From Rhodopseudomonas telluris (GTDB taxonomy: Bacteria; Pseudomonadota; Alphaproteobacteria; Rhizobiales; Xanthobacteraceae), in the NCBI RefSeq assembly GCF_042432815.1, contig NZ_JBHLWM010000005.1, positions 1 through 64,000 on the forward strand: a stretch of DNA of 64,000 bases, given 5' to 3'. The notes below the pieces were generated by a model, which saw only the letters and a list, made by a program, of their open reading frames with translations, ran no database searches and had not been told where the DNA came from. The translations under genes were made by a program, and so were the position numbers. Each line of letters opens with the position of its first letter. The first letter of the stretch is position 1. Below, in pieces: positions 34,152 to 43,237 of this stretch.

Positions 34152-34607
34152 TCAGCGGCCCGGCGTTGTGGGCAGGCCCGCCGCCTTCCAGCCGAGGATC
34201 CCGCCGGCCAAGTGCTTGTTGTACCCAAAGCCGGCGACCTGGGCCGCTTGCGAGGCAGTCACCGAGCGCTTGCCGGAGCGGCAGGCGAACACGATCTCCT
34301 TGCCGGCCGGATCTGGAATCAATTTGGGGTCGAAGGTCGACAGAGGAACCACCACGGCATCGGGATAAGCCTCGGCGGCCACCTCGTTCGGCTCCCGCAC
34401 GTCCACCAGCAGATAGCGTCCTTCCGCGATGCCCTTGGAGACCTCCTGCGGCGTCAAATCCTCAACCTGGCCAACCACTCTCTGTTCCCCCGCGATCGCA
34501 CTGTCCGGACCCAATTGCGCAATAACGCGAACCAAGCCGGGCCATTGCGCCGCCAAGGTCGCGCCAAGTGCGAGGAAAATCAAGCGTCGGGAAAGAGTTG
34601 CGGCCAT
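34152..34607 (-). CDS. Membrane-anchored or secreted rhodanese-domain protein
   Basis: The 151-residue protein has an N-terminal hydrophobic segment (RLIFLALGATLAAQW) acting as a signal or anchor and a single rhodanese domain (about 50-150). The active-site cysteine is Cys-109 in ACRSGKRS, as in thiosulfate or persulfide sulfurtransferases. It is the first gene of the operon with the aminotransferase (7-base gap) and the PotF-like protein. ATG at 34607 gives a typical signal; its Shine-Dalgarno (GCAAAG) is weak. Confidence 0.87.
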   Translation of the reverse strand: MAATLSRRLIFLALGATLAAQWPGLVRVIAQLGPDSAIAGEQRVVGQVEDLTPQEVSKGIAEGRYLLVDVREPNEVAAEAYPDAVVVPLSTFDPKLIPDPAGKEIVFACRSGKRSVTASQAAQVAGFGYNKHLAGGILGWKAAGLPTTPGR

Positions 34608-34668
34608 CTTTGCTGCATAGCGCCTGCCCGCCCGAAATGCACCGCCCCTTTGGTCGCAGGCGGCTCGG

Positions 34669-36567
34669 TCAGATCGTGACCTGCGTCCCGACCTCGACCA
34701 CGCGCCCCGTGGGGATATGGAAATAGTCGGTGGCATCGTTGGCCGAGCGGCTCAGCGCGATGAACAGCTTGTTCTGCCAGCGCGGCATCGCGGATTGCGC
34801 GGCGGGCTTCAGCGCCCGGCGCGAGACGAAAAACGACGTCGTCATGATGTCGAACGGCCAGCCGAGCTTGCGCGCCAGCACCAGCGCCTTGGGAACGTTC
34901 GGCGTTTCCATGAAGCCGAAGCGCAGCCGGACCTTGCTGAACTTCTCACTGACCTTCTCCAGATGCACGCGATCAGAGGGCCTAACCCGGGGTGTATGAG
35001 CGGTCTCGATGGTGAGGATGACGTTGTGCTCGTGCAGCACCTTGTTGTGCTTGAGATTGTGCAGCAGCGCGCTCGGCACGTAGTCCGGATCGGACGTCAG
35101 AAACACCGCATTGCCCTTGACGATATGCGGCGGATGCCGCTCGAGGCTGTCGATCAGATCGCGAAATGGTACCTCGGAGCGCCGGGTCTTGATCATCAGC
35201 ATCGTGACGCCCTTGCGCCACGTCCAGATCACCACCGCCATCGACAGACCAAACAGCAGCGGCACCCAGGCGCCGTCCAACAGCTTGAGTAGATTGGCGC
35301 TGAAGAACATCGCGTCGACCGCCACGAACGGCAGGATCAGCAGCGCCGCGGCGGCCGGCCGCCAGCCCCATAGCTTCCAGACCACCACGAACCCCATGAT
35401 GCCGTCGGTCACCATGGTCGTCGACACGGCAATGCCATAGGCGGACGCCAAGCGGCTTGAACTCTGAAACACCAGCACCAGAATCAGGACGCCGATCAGC
35501 AGTAGCGCGTTGACCCGCGGCAGATAGATTTGACCGGCATGGCTTTCCGATGTGTACCGCACCTCGAAGCGCGGCAGCAGCCCGAGTTGGACGGCCTGAC
35601 TGATCAGCGAATAGGCGCCAGTGATCACCGCCTGGCTGGCGATCACCGTCGCTGCTGTGGCCATTCCGACCAGCGGCAGCACGAAGCTGTCCGGCACCAT
35701 CCGGTAAAAGGGATTCTCGAGCGCCGCCGGATTGGACAGCACCAGCGCGCCCTGACCGAAGTAATTGAGCAGCAGCGCCGGAAGCACGAAACCGAGCCAG
35801 CCGACCTGGATCGGCCGCCGCCCGAAATGGCCGAGATCTGCGTACAGCGCCTCCCCGCCGGTCACGGCGAGAAAGACGGCGCCCAGCGTCACCAGACCGA
35901 TCGTGCCGTGGGTGAGCAGGAAATGTGCTGCATACCAGGGATTGATCGCGGCGAGCACCGTTGGATCGTCGTTGATATGCGTCAGTCCCATCGCGGCGAG
36001 GATGCCGAACCAGACGAACATCACCGGACCGAATGCCCGCGCCACTTTGGCTGTGCCGCTGCTCTGCACGCCGAACAGCGCGACCAGAATGATGAGCGTA
36101 AGCGGGACTACGTAGTGGTCGAGCGCAGGCGCAGCAATCTTCAGGCCTTCGACAGCGGACAAAACCGAAATCGCCGGCGTGATCATCGAGTCGCCGATAA
36201 ACATCGACGCGCCGACGACGCCGAGGGTCAGCAGCACCAGGCTGCGCCGGCGCAGAGCACGTTGCCCGAGCGCCATCAGCGAGAGCGTTCCGCCCTCGCC
36301 GTTGTTATCGGCGCGCAGCAACAACAGGACGTATTTCGCCGTGACGACGATCAGCAGGGCCCACAGGATCAGGGAAAGCACACCCAGAACCATGACACGG
36401 GTGGCGGGCTCACCCCCGGCTGCGCCGGCAACCGCCTCGCGGAAAGCATAGAGCGGCGACGTTCCGATGTCGCCGAACACCACGCCCATGCCGCCCAACG
36501 TCAGCGTCCAGAATCCGGCCGCCGCGGGAGCTTCTGGCGTCTGCTTCGATGCCTCGGTCAGGGCCAT
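34669..36567 (-). CDS. kup: Potassium uptake protein Kup
   Basis: The 632-residue protein matches the KUP/HAK/KT family: about 12 transmembrane helices with GVVFGDIGTSPLYAF as the first, conserved GDSMITPAISVLSAVEG and YFGQGA, and a cytoplasmic C-terminal domain (about 460-632). It takes up potassium with protons across the inner membrane. Alphaproteobacteria often have several paralogues; one is seen here. The ATG at 36567 has no strong Shine-Dalgarno nearby. It lies 61 bases upstream of the rhodanese gene on the same strand. Confidence 0.93.
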   Translation of the reverse strand: MALTEASKQTPEAPAAAGFWTLTLGGMGVVFGDIGTSPLYAFREAVAGAAGGEPATRVMVLGVLSLILWALLIVVTAKYVLLLLRADNNGEGGTLSLMALGQRALRRRSLVLLTLGVVGASMFIGDSMITPAISVLSAVEGLKIAAPALDHYVVPLTLIILVALFGVQSSGTAKVARAFGPVMFVWFGILAAMGLTHINDDPTVLAAINPWYAAHFLLTHGTIGLVTLGAVFLAVTGGEALYADLGHFGRRPIQVGWLGFVLPALLLNYFGQGALVLSNPAALENPFYRMVPDSFVLPLVGMATAATVIASQAVITGAYSLISQAVQLGLLPRFEVRYTSESHAGQIYLPRVNALLLIGVLILVLVFQSSSRLASAYGIAVSTTMVTDGIMGFVVVWKLWGWRPAAAALLILPFVAVDAMFFSANLLKLLDGAWVPLLFGLSMAVVIWTWRKGVTMLMIKTRRSEVPFRDLIDSLERHPPHIVKGNAVFLTSDPDYVPSALLHNLKHNKVLHEHNVILTIETAHTPRVRPSDRVHLEKVSEKFSKVRLRFGFMETPNVPKALVLARKLGWPFDIMTTSFFVSRRALKPAAQSAMPRWQNKLFIALSRSANDATDYFHIPTGRVVEVGTQVTI

Positions 36568-36720
36568 GGTCGCCGTAGAACGTTCGTCCTCCGGATTTGA
36601 TCCAACCGGGGCTGTCTCTCAACTCATCCAAAAGTGTGCGGTCGGCAGATAGCCGCCGTCAAGACGGCGGACGGCAGAGCGAGCGCAGCACCGCTTGCGC
36701 TTCAAGGCTCGGCAAGGCTG

Positions 36721-37542
36721 TTACGGCTTCAGCCCCGGCGGCAGCGTCGGGTTTTCGCGCATCAGCGTGATGGTCACGCGGCGGTTTGCGGCGATCGACG
36801 GATCTTCGGGAAAAAGCGGCTGGGTGTCGGCCCTGCCGGTCACCGCAAAGAAATGCGACATCGGCACGCCCTCCCGTTCGAGGATCTGACGCACCGCGTT
36901 GGCGCGGTCGGCCGACAGGTCGAATCCGTTGTAATCGCTCCGTGCCGGCATCAGCCCGGCTGAGGTGTGACCAGAGATCGTGATCCGCAGGGGTGTTGCC
37001 CGCAGTGGCCCTGCGAGCCGCTGCAACAGCCGCCGAGTGCGTTCGAATGGAGCCTTGGAGCCATCGGCGAACATTGCACGTCCGTCCTGGTCCATGATCT
37101 CCAGATTGAGGCCCTGCTTGGTTTCCTCGAACATGACGTTCTTGGACAGCTCGGTGATTTCCGGCATGTCCTGCAGAGCCTGACGCAGCGACGCCGATGC
37201 GAGGGCGAATTCGCGCTCTTCCTTGGTATTAACGCCCTCGTCCTTGCTCGCTTCGCCGGGTGCCGGCTTGCTGGTCGAAAGCTCAGGATTGACGTGCTCG
37301 GTGTTCTTGACCTTGCCGCGGGTGGGCAGGCCGTCGTTCTCGATAATGCCGGAGTAGCGCGCGTCCGACTGAACGCCGAAGGCTTCGCGCATCGATCCGG
37401 CCACGACCTTGAGCTTGTCCTTGTCCTGCGTCGAGAACGCGGTGAGCATCACGAAGAACGCGAGCAGCAGAGCCATCAGGTCGGCGAAGGTCACGAACCA
37501 GCCGTGACCGCCGTGTGCCTCCTCGCGCTTCTTCTTGGCCAT
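36721..37542 (-). CDS. motB: Flagellar motor stator protein MotB
   Basis: The 273-residue protein has one transmembrane helix (about 14-36) with the proton-carrying Asp-21 in TFADLMALLLAFFVM, a plug/linker, and a C-terminal OmpA-type peptidoglycan-binding domain (about 150-265, ISGHTSAG, DLSADRANAVR). It pairs with MotA encoded 30 bases upstream to form the stator. The linker has an acidic insert (residues 90-115). There are no other flagellar genes in the window. Confidence 0.92.
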   Translation of the reverse strand: MAKKKREEAHGGHGWFVTFADLMALLLAFFVMLTAFSTQDKDKLKVVAGSMREAFGVQSDARYSGIIENDGLPTRGKVKNTEHVNPELSTSKPAPGEASKDEGVNTKEEREFALASASLRQALQDMPEITELSKNVMFEETKQGLNLEIMDQDGRAMFADGSKAPFERTRRLLQRLAGPLRATPLRITISGHTSAGLMPARSDYNGFDLSADRANAVRQILEREGVPMSHFFAVTGRADTQPLFPEDPSIAANRRVTITLMRENPTLPPGLKP

Positions 37543-37572
37543 GGCTCGCTTTCCGAGTTGCTATCGTCCCGA

Positions 37573-38346
37573 CTAAGCGGGAACGCCTTCGTCCTCGGTG
37601 TGGCGATGCTTCTCCGGCAGATAGGCGAGCAACATTTCCCGGACCAGCGTGGGGCTCTTGGAGTCGCGGATCATCAGAATGCCATCGATGATCAGCGTGC
37701 GGTTGGTATCCTCGTCCACAAGCTTGGTGTGCAGTTTGTCGGCGATCGGCAGACAGATCAGGTTCGCCACCACCGCGCCGTACAGCGTCGCCAACAGCGC
37801 CACCGCCATGAACGGACCGAGCTTGGACGGATCCTGCATGTTGGAAAACATCTGCACCATGCCGAGCAGCGTGCCGATCATGCCGAAGGCCGGGGCGCAG
37901 TCGCCGATCGCGCGGTAGATCTTCGAGCCCTCGTTGAGGTGCAGCAGGAAGTTGTCGCGATCGCGCTCGAGGTTGTCGCGAATGAACTCGATGTCGTAGC
38001 CGTCGGCCACGTAGCGTACACCCTTGGCCAGAAAGGGATCGTCGGCCTCGACCTTTTCCAGGCCGACCGGACCGGACTTGCGGGCGATTTCGGCAATGCG
38101 GGCGAGTTCGTCGACCAGGTCGCGCGCGGAAAGATTGCTGAGCGTGAAGGCAAATTTGGCGCCGAGCGGCAGGCCATGCAGCATCGCCGACAGCGGGAAG
38201 CGGATCAGGGTTGCTGCGAAGGATCCGCCGAAAATGACGATCACCGCATGGATGTCGTAGAACATGCCGAAGTTGCCGCCCATCAGGATGAGCGAAGACA
38301 CGACAGCGGCGCCCGCGACGAGGCCGAGAAGTGTGGCGATATCCAT
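37573..38346 (-). CDS. motA: Flagellar motor stator protein MotA
   Basis: The 257-residue protein has four transmembrane helices: two near the N terminus and two at about 145-205 (YRAIGDCAPAFGMIGTLLGM and MAVALLATLYGAVVANL), and a large cytoplasmic loop. Its conserved proline/Gly segment APAFGMIGT matches MotA/PomA. Short length and IRFPLSAMLHGLP favour the PomA-like subclass, though ion choice is not decided by this. GGAGT precedes ATG at 38346. With motB it forms a two-gene operon. Confidence 0.92.
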   Translation of the reverse strand: MDIATLLGLVAGAAVVSSLILMGGNFGMFYDIHAVIVIFGGSFAATLIRFPLSAMLHGLPLGAKFAFTLSNLSARDLVDELARIAEIARKSGPVGLEKVEADDPFLAKGVRYVADGYDIEFIRDNLERDRDNFLLHLNEGSKIYRAIGDCAPAFGMIGTLLGMVQMFSNMQDPSKLGPFMAVALLATLYGAVVANLICLPIADKLHTKLVDEDTNRTLIIDGILMIRDSKSPTLVREMLLAYLPEKHRHTEDEGVPA

Positions 38347-38595
38347 CTTATACTCCGACACGCGCACATGCGCGCCAGTCCGGGCTGGCGGCGGCGCAGC
38401 ACGTTCTGCGCTGCACGGAGTCACCGTAAGCAGCCGCCATTAAAGACGCGTAAAGGTTAAACTCGCAGCGCCGGGCTTGATCGCGAGATGGGGGCGGCGC
38501 CGGCACGATGGCAGCACGTCAACGCAATGCTAACCATGCACGGCACATCCGCCGGCGGTGACCCCGGCCGATGATCGACGAGCTTACGGGATATG

Positions 38596-39468
38596 TCAGT
38601 TCAGCCGGGTAGGTCGATCGTCCTGCGATGCTTGCTCGGGCACCACGAGAGTCGGCTTCTTGGCGGCCGTAGACGGAGCGGACTGCGGCGCCTGCGCGGC
38701 GGCGTTGCGCTTGTGATCACGGTAGGACCGCCAGCCGAGCGGCAGGCTGAGCAGATAGAGCACCGAGCCCGCCGACAGCATGTGCCACGGGTAACCGATC
38801 AGCAGCGCGATGAAGAGCACCACCGAGACGAATACGGGTAGCACCATTTCTGGAGCGACCCGGAGCCGCACCGCCTTGCCGGAGAACACCGGCAGGCGCG
38901 ACACCATCAGGAAGGCGATCAGCAGCGTGTACAGCGCGATCAGCACGGCCGGCGGCGTCGGTGCGCCGAGAAAGCCCATGTAGACCGGGAGCAACACGGT
39001 GATGGCCCCGGCTGGCGCCGGAACGCCGGTGAAGAAGTTCGCCGCAAAGGCCGGCTTGTTGGGATCGTCCATCGTCGCGTTGAAGCGCGCCAGACGCAGG
39101 CCGCCACTGATCGCAAAGATCATCGCGGCGATCCAGCCGACATTGCTCAGGAAATGCAGCTGCCAGAAATACAGGATCAGGCCCGGCGCCACGCCGAAAT
39201 TGACGAAATCGGCGAGGCTGTCGAGCTCGGCGCCGAATTTTGACTGTCCCTTGATCATCCGCGCGACGCGGCCGTCGATGCCGTCGAGCACGGCGGCGAA
39301 CACGATGGCCGCGACCGCAAGTTCCATCCGGCCTTCCACCGCAAGCCGGATCGCGGTCAGGCCCGCGCAAATCGCCAGCAGCGTAATGACGTTCGGCACC
39401 AGCAAGCGCACCGGGATCGGACCGAATCGGCGACGCGGCGTCTCGGGGGGCGTCTGGTCGTAGTGCAT
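38596..39468 (-). CDS. pssA: CDP-diacylglycerol-serine O-phosphatidyltransferase
   Basis: The 290-residue integral membrane enzyme makes phosphatidylserine. It has the CDP-alcohol phosphotransferase signature DGIDGRVAR followed by GAELDSLADF (DGX2ARX8GX3DX3D) and about eight helices. I take ATG at 39468 because GAGG is 8 bases before it; an ATG six bases upstream is also possible. It lies 76 bases downstream of psd on the same strand, so the two form the phosphatidylethanolamine pathway, an order common in Rhizobiales. Confidence 0.93.
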   Translation of the reverse strand: MHYDQTPPETPRRRFGPIPVRLLVPNVITLLAICAGLTAIRLAVEGRMELAVAAIVFAAVLDGIDGRVARMIKGQSKFGAELDSLADFVNFGVAPGLILYFWQLHFLSNVGWIAAMIFAISGGLRLARFNATMDDPNKPAFAANFFTGVPAPAGAITVLLPVYMGFLGAPTPPAVLIALYTLLIAFLMVSRLPVFSGKAVRLRVAPEMVLPVFVSVVLFIALLIGYPWHMLSAGSVLYLLSLPLGWRSYRDHKRNAAAQAPQSAPSTAAKKPTLVVPEQASQDDRPTRLN

Positions 39469-39544
39469 CTGCATTGCCTCACTTACGCAGCCCGCAGGCT
39501 GCGCCGCCATCATGGCAGGCTTTGGGCCGCCCCTCCAGGCTGTC

Positions 39545-40243
39545 TCAGTCGGCCCGGAACGTCCGGCCGCCGTCGCCGAGGCTGATATCCGCCAGCACGG
39601 TTTCGCCGGCGATCGCGGTCTGCCCCTCGGACACTAGCGGCTTGGTGCCTTCCGGCAGGTAAACGTCCAGGCGCGAGCCGAAGCGGATCAGACCAAAGCG
39701 CTCGCCCACCGCCAGTGGCTGGCCTTCGCGGACGAACGACACGATCCGGCGCGCGACCAGCCCGGCGATCTGAACCACGCCGATCTGCCCCGTCGGCGTC
39801 GAGATCACCAGCGAGTTGCGCTCGTTGTCCTCACTCGCCTTGTCCAGCTCGGCGTTGATGAATTTGCCCGGCGAATAGATGATCCGCTCGACCCGGCCGG
39901 CAACCGGACTGCGGTTTACGTGGCAATTGAACACGCTCATGAAGATCGACACGCGCGGCAGCGGCTTGTCGCCGAGCCCGAGCGCCGGCGGCGGGATGAT
40001 CTGCACCACCATCGACACGCGGCCATCGGCCGGCGCGACGACAAGCCCGTCGCGAACCGGCGTGACCCGCACCGGATCGCGGAAGAACAGCGCGCACCAG
40101 ATCGTCAGCACCACGCCGATCCAGCCGAGCGGTGCCCAGATCAGGAACAGGACCAGGGTCGCCAGCGCGAACGCGGCGATGAACGGATAGCCTTCCCGAT
40201 GGACCGGCGGGATCTGGGCGCGGACGGAATTCACGATGGACAT
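39545..40243 (-). CDS. psd: Phosphatidylserine decarboxylase proenzyme
   Basis: The 232-residue protein is of the short, archaeal/rhizobial Psd class: two N-terminal membrane helices, catalytic region NCHVNRSPVAG and the autocleavage site Gly-189/Ser-190 in IRFGSRLDV, which generates the pyruvoyl group. It converts phosphatidylserine to phosphatidylethanolamine at the inner membrane. GGGGACC precedes ATG at 40243. The pssA gene follows. Confidence 0.94.
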   Translation of the reverse strand: MSIVNSVRAQIPPVHREGYPFIAAFALATLVLFLIWAPLGWIGVVLTIWCALFFRDPVRVTPVRDGLVVAPADGRVSMVVQIIPPPALGLGDKPLPRVSIFMSVFNCHVNRSPVAGRVERIIYSPGKFINAELDKASEDNERNSLVISTPTGQIGVVQIAGLVARRIVSFVREGQPLAVGERFGLIRFGSRLDVYLPEGTKPLVSEGQTAIAGETVLADISLGDGGRTFRAD

Positions 40244-40291
40244 GGAAGGTCCCCTAGCTTCGAAGACGACGGGCCAAATGCAGCGACACGA

Positions 40292-42247
40292 TTACTCCGC
40301 CGCGGCCGAACTTGCCAGATCGTCGTCGAGTGTGGATGACCGCGGCTGCGACTCGTCGTCGCCGATCATCGCCAGCCGCTCCCGCGCCTCTTCGGCCTCC
40401 CGCTGCCGATTCCACATGCTGGCGTACAGCCCGCCGTGGTCCAGCAGCTGCGCGTGGCTGCCGCGCTCGGCAATCCGCCCTTGATCGATGACGATGATCT
40501 CGTCAGCCCCAACGATGGTCGAAAGCCGGTGCGCGATGACCAGCGAAGTGCGATTCTTCGACACGCGCTCGAGCGCGCCCTGAATTTCGTGCTCGGTGTG
40601 GCTGTCGAGCGCCGACGTGGCTTCATCGAGCACGAGGATCGGCGGCGACTTGAGAACGGTTCGCGCAATCGCGACGCGCTGCTTCTCACCGCCCGACAGC
40701 TTCAGGCCGCGTTCGCCGACTTCGGTCTCATAGCCCTTTGGCGACGCCTTGATGAAAGCATCGATCTGCGCGGTCCCGGCCGCCTCCTCCACTTCCGCGT
40801 CGGTCGCGTCCCAGCGGCCGTAACGAATGTTGTAACGGATGGTGTCGTTGAACAGAACGGTGTCCTGCGGCACCATGCCGATCGCCGCACGCAACGACGT
40901 CTGTGTCACGTCGCGGATGTCCTGGCCGTCGATCCGAATGGCGCCCGCCGACACGTCGTACAGCCGGAACAACAGCCGCGAGATCGTGGACTTGCCGGCG
41001 CCGGACGGGCCGACGATCGCGACCGTCTTGCCGGCCGGCACTTCAAAGCTGAGCCCCTTCAGGATCGGCCGCGACGGATCATAGGCGAAGCGGACATCGT
41101 CGAATTGCACAGTGCCATTGGTGACGAGCAAAGGCGTCGCGCTCGGCTTGTCCTTGACCTCGGGATTGCGCGACAGCACCGCGAACATCTTCTCGATGTC
41201 GATGATCGCCTGCTTGATCTCGCGATACACCATGCCCATGAAATTCAGCGGCTGATAAAGCTGAATCATCATCGCGTTGACCATCACGAAATCGCCGACC
41301 GTGTTGGTGCCGTTGCGTACGCCGACGGCGCACATCAGCATCGTCGTGGTGAGACCGAAGGTGAAGATCACCGCCTGCCCTGCGTTGAGCACGGCGAGTG
41401 AGGTGTAGGTCGAGACGCTGGCGTCTTCGTAACGCTGCATCGACTTGTCGTAGCGCTTGGCCTCGCGCTCCTCGGCGCCGAAATACTTCACGGTTTCATA
41501 GTTGAGCAGCGAGTCGATCGCCTTCTGATTGGCGTCGCTGTCGGAATCGTTCATCCGGCGGCGGATGCCGATCCGCCATTCGGTCGCCTTGTAGGTATAG
41601 AGCATGTAGACCACGACGGTGACCATGACGGCCGCGACGTAGCGCCAGTCGAATTGCCACAGCAGCACCGCCATCACCAGCGACAGCTCGATGATCGTCG
41701 GCACCAGCTGCAGGATCACCATGCGGACGATGACTTCAATGCCGAGCCGGCCGCGCTCCAGCACGCGCGTCAGTCCACCGGTCTTGCGTTCGAGGTGAAA
41801 GCGCAGCGACAGTTCGTGCATGTGGACGAAGGTGCGATAGGCGAGCTTGCGTACCGCGTGCATCGCCACCTGGGCGAACATGCCGTCACGCCATTGCGTC
41901 AGCACCGCCATCAGCACGCGGGTCAGGCCGTAGCTCAGCGTCAGCGCCAACGGCGACGCCAGCAGCCACAGGGTCCAGTTCGAACTCTCGACAGGGGCCG
42001 TATCAGCGCCCGTCAGCGCATCGGTCGCCCATTTGAAGGTGAACGGCACGATCAACGTCGCCGCCTTGGCGATCAGCAGCAGGACCACCGACCAGACCAC
42101 CCGCATCTTCAGGTCGGCCCGGTCGCCGGGCCAGATATACGGCCACAGATGAACGAGCGTGGCGCCGAGCGTCGCCTTCTGGGCGGCTGCGTCCTCCGGA
42201 GTTGCGACCGAGGGACCGCTCTGCGAGTGGGAATGTGGGTGGGCCAT
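40292..42247 (-). CDS. Atm1/HMT1-type ABC exporter (fused membrane and ATPase domains)
   Basis: The 651-residue half-transporter has an N-terminal region with His pairs (HPHSHSQ), a six-helix type I exporter domain (about 40-360) and an ATPase with Walker A GPSGAGKST, LSGGEKQR and Walker B ILVLDEATSALD. The membrane-domain segment with NYETVKYFGAEE is characteristic of the Atm1/ABCB7 subfamily, which exports glutathione- or persulfide-containing sulfur compounds; bacterial members also give heavy-metal resistance. It functions as a homodimer in the inner membrane. It lies 48 bases upstream of psd on the same strand. Confidence 0.88.
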   Translation of the reverse strand: MAHPHSHSQSGPSVATPEDAAAQKATLGATLVHLWPYIWPGDRADLKMRVVWSVVLLLIAKAATLIVPFTFKWATDALTGADTAPVESSNWTLWLLASPLALTLSYGLTRVLMAVLTQWRDGMFAQVAMHAVRKLAYRTFVHMHELSLRFHLERKTGGLTRVLERGRLGIEVIVRMVILQLVPTIIELSLVMAVLLWQFDWRYVAAVMVTVVVYMLYTYKATEWRIGIRRRMNDSDSDANQKAIDSLLNYETVKYFGAEEREAKRYDKSMQRYEDASVSTYTSLAVLNAGQAVIFTFGLTTTMLMCAVGVRNGTNTVGDFVMVNAMMIQLYQPLNFMGMVYREIKQAIIDIEKMFAVLSRNPEVKDKPSATPLLVTNGTVQFDDVRFAYDPSRPILKGLSFEVPAGKTVAIVGPSGAGKSTISRLLFRLYDVSAGAIRIDGQDIRDVTQTSLRAAIGMVPQDTVLFNDTIRYNIRYGRWDATDAEVEEAAGTAQIDAFIKASPKGYETEVGERGLKLSGGEKQRVAIARTVLKSPPILVLDEATSALDSHTEHEIQGALERVSKNRTSLVIAHRLSTIVGADEIIVIDQGRIAERGSHAQLLDHGGLYASMWNRQREAEEARERLAMIGDDESQPRSSTLDDDLASSAAAE

Positions 42248-42433
42248 CAAGACTGCCTGAAAAGGTCCGCCGGACAGGCGGCGGACAGGAAATGCGTCGG
42301 ATGCGCTGTCATATAGTGTTTCATCGCCCGCGTGCACCCTGAGAGCGCGATTGTTCGCGTCATAACAGGCTGTTGCGCCGCGCAATCCGGTCTTGTCTTG
42401 ACGCTGTGATCTCGCGGTGCCACATCGCCGACC

Positions 42434-43033
42434 ATGAGCGAAATCAAGACAGTCTGCGTCTATTGCGGATCGGGCCCCGGCACCAACCCGCTTTTCATGG
42501 AGGCCGCACAGGCCTTCGGCAAGGAACTCGCGGAGGCCGGCATTCGGCTGGTTTATGGCGGTGGCGCGGTGGGCCTGATGGGGGCCGTCGCCAACGCGGT
42601 GCTCGATCACGGCGGCGCCGTTACTGGCATCATCCCCGGATTCCTACGAAGCAAAGAGATCGCGCTCGAGCGCGTGCAGGACCTGATCGTCACCGACGAC
42701 ATGCACGCCCGCAAGCGGCTGATGTTCGAGCACTCCGACGCCTTCGTGGCGTTGCCGGGCGGCATCGGCACGCTCGAGGAGCTGGTCGAGCAGATGACCT
42801 GGCAGCAACTCGGCCGCCATCAGAAGCCGATCCTGATCGCCAATATCGACGGGTTCTGGGATCCGTTCGTGGCGTTGATCGATCACATGCGCGCGGCCGC
42901 CTTCATCCGGCCCCAGCTCGCGATCGAGGTGCTGAAGGCCGACCGCGTCCCGGACATCCTGCCGAAGCTTCGCGAAGCGGCAGCAGAGGCTGACGTGAAA
43001 GGCATGCCGCCCGAGATCGCCGAGCGGCTGTAG
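42434..43033 (+). CDS. LOG-family protein (cytokinin riboside monophosphate phosphoribohydrolase)
   Basis: The 199-residue Rossmann-fold protein has the LOG catalytic motif PGGIGTLEE (about 108-116) and VYCGSGPG at the N terminus. LOG enzymes release free bases from nucleoside 5'-monophosphates; in plant-associated bacteria they produce cytokinins, and in others they recycle nucleotides. No isopentenyl transferase other than the tRNA enzyme miaA is in the window. It is divergent from the Atm1-type gene with a 186-base gap. Confidence 0.88.
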   Translation: MSEIKTVCVYCGSGPGTNPLFMEAAQAFGKELAEAGIRLVYGGGAVGLMGAVANAVLDHGGAVTGIIPGFLRSKEIALERVQDLIVTDDMHARKRLMFEHSDAFVALPGGIGTLEELVEQMTWQQLGRHQKPILIANIDGFWDPFVALIDHMRAAAFIRPQLAIEVLKADRVPDILPKLREAAAEADVKGMPPEIAERL

Positions 43034-43120
43034 CATAGCCACGAAGTCGCGGCTCCCAAGGGCAAGCTGCGCTTACCGGAGTCCGACGCAAAGACTCGGC
43101 CGACCATCGCGGCCGCACGC

Positions 43121-43139
43121 GATCCGATATATTCGGATC
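43121..43139. promoter_or_regulatory. Perfect inverted repeat upstream of the multihaem cytochrome gene
   Basis: GATCCGA-TATAT-TCGGATC has 7-bp arms around an AT-rich centre, 99 bases upstream of the cytochrome start. The symmetry is typical of dimeric regulator sites; the regulator is unknown. Confidence 0.5.
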
Positions 43140-43237
43140 TCGAGATACGATTGCGACCTATGGGAACATCCCGAGTTGGCGAGACTCCGGTGGAAGCCTA
43201 GCTTTCGCGCCGCAACACGTTCGGCACGAAGCAGACC

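Noticed and set aside
38347..38595. CtrA-type site upstream of motA
   Set aside because: TTTAACCTT and TTTAATGG are present on the reverse strand, but the TTAA half-sites are 13 bases apart instead of 7.
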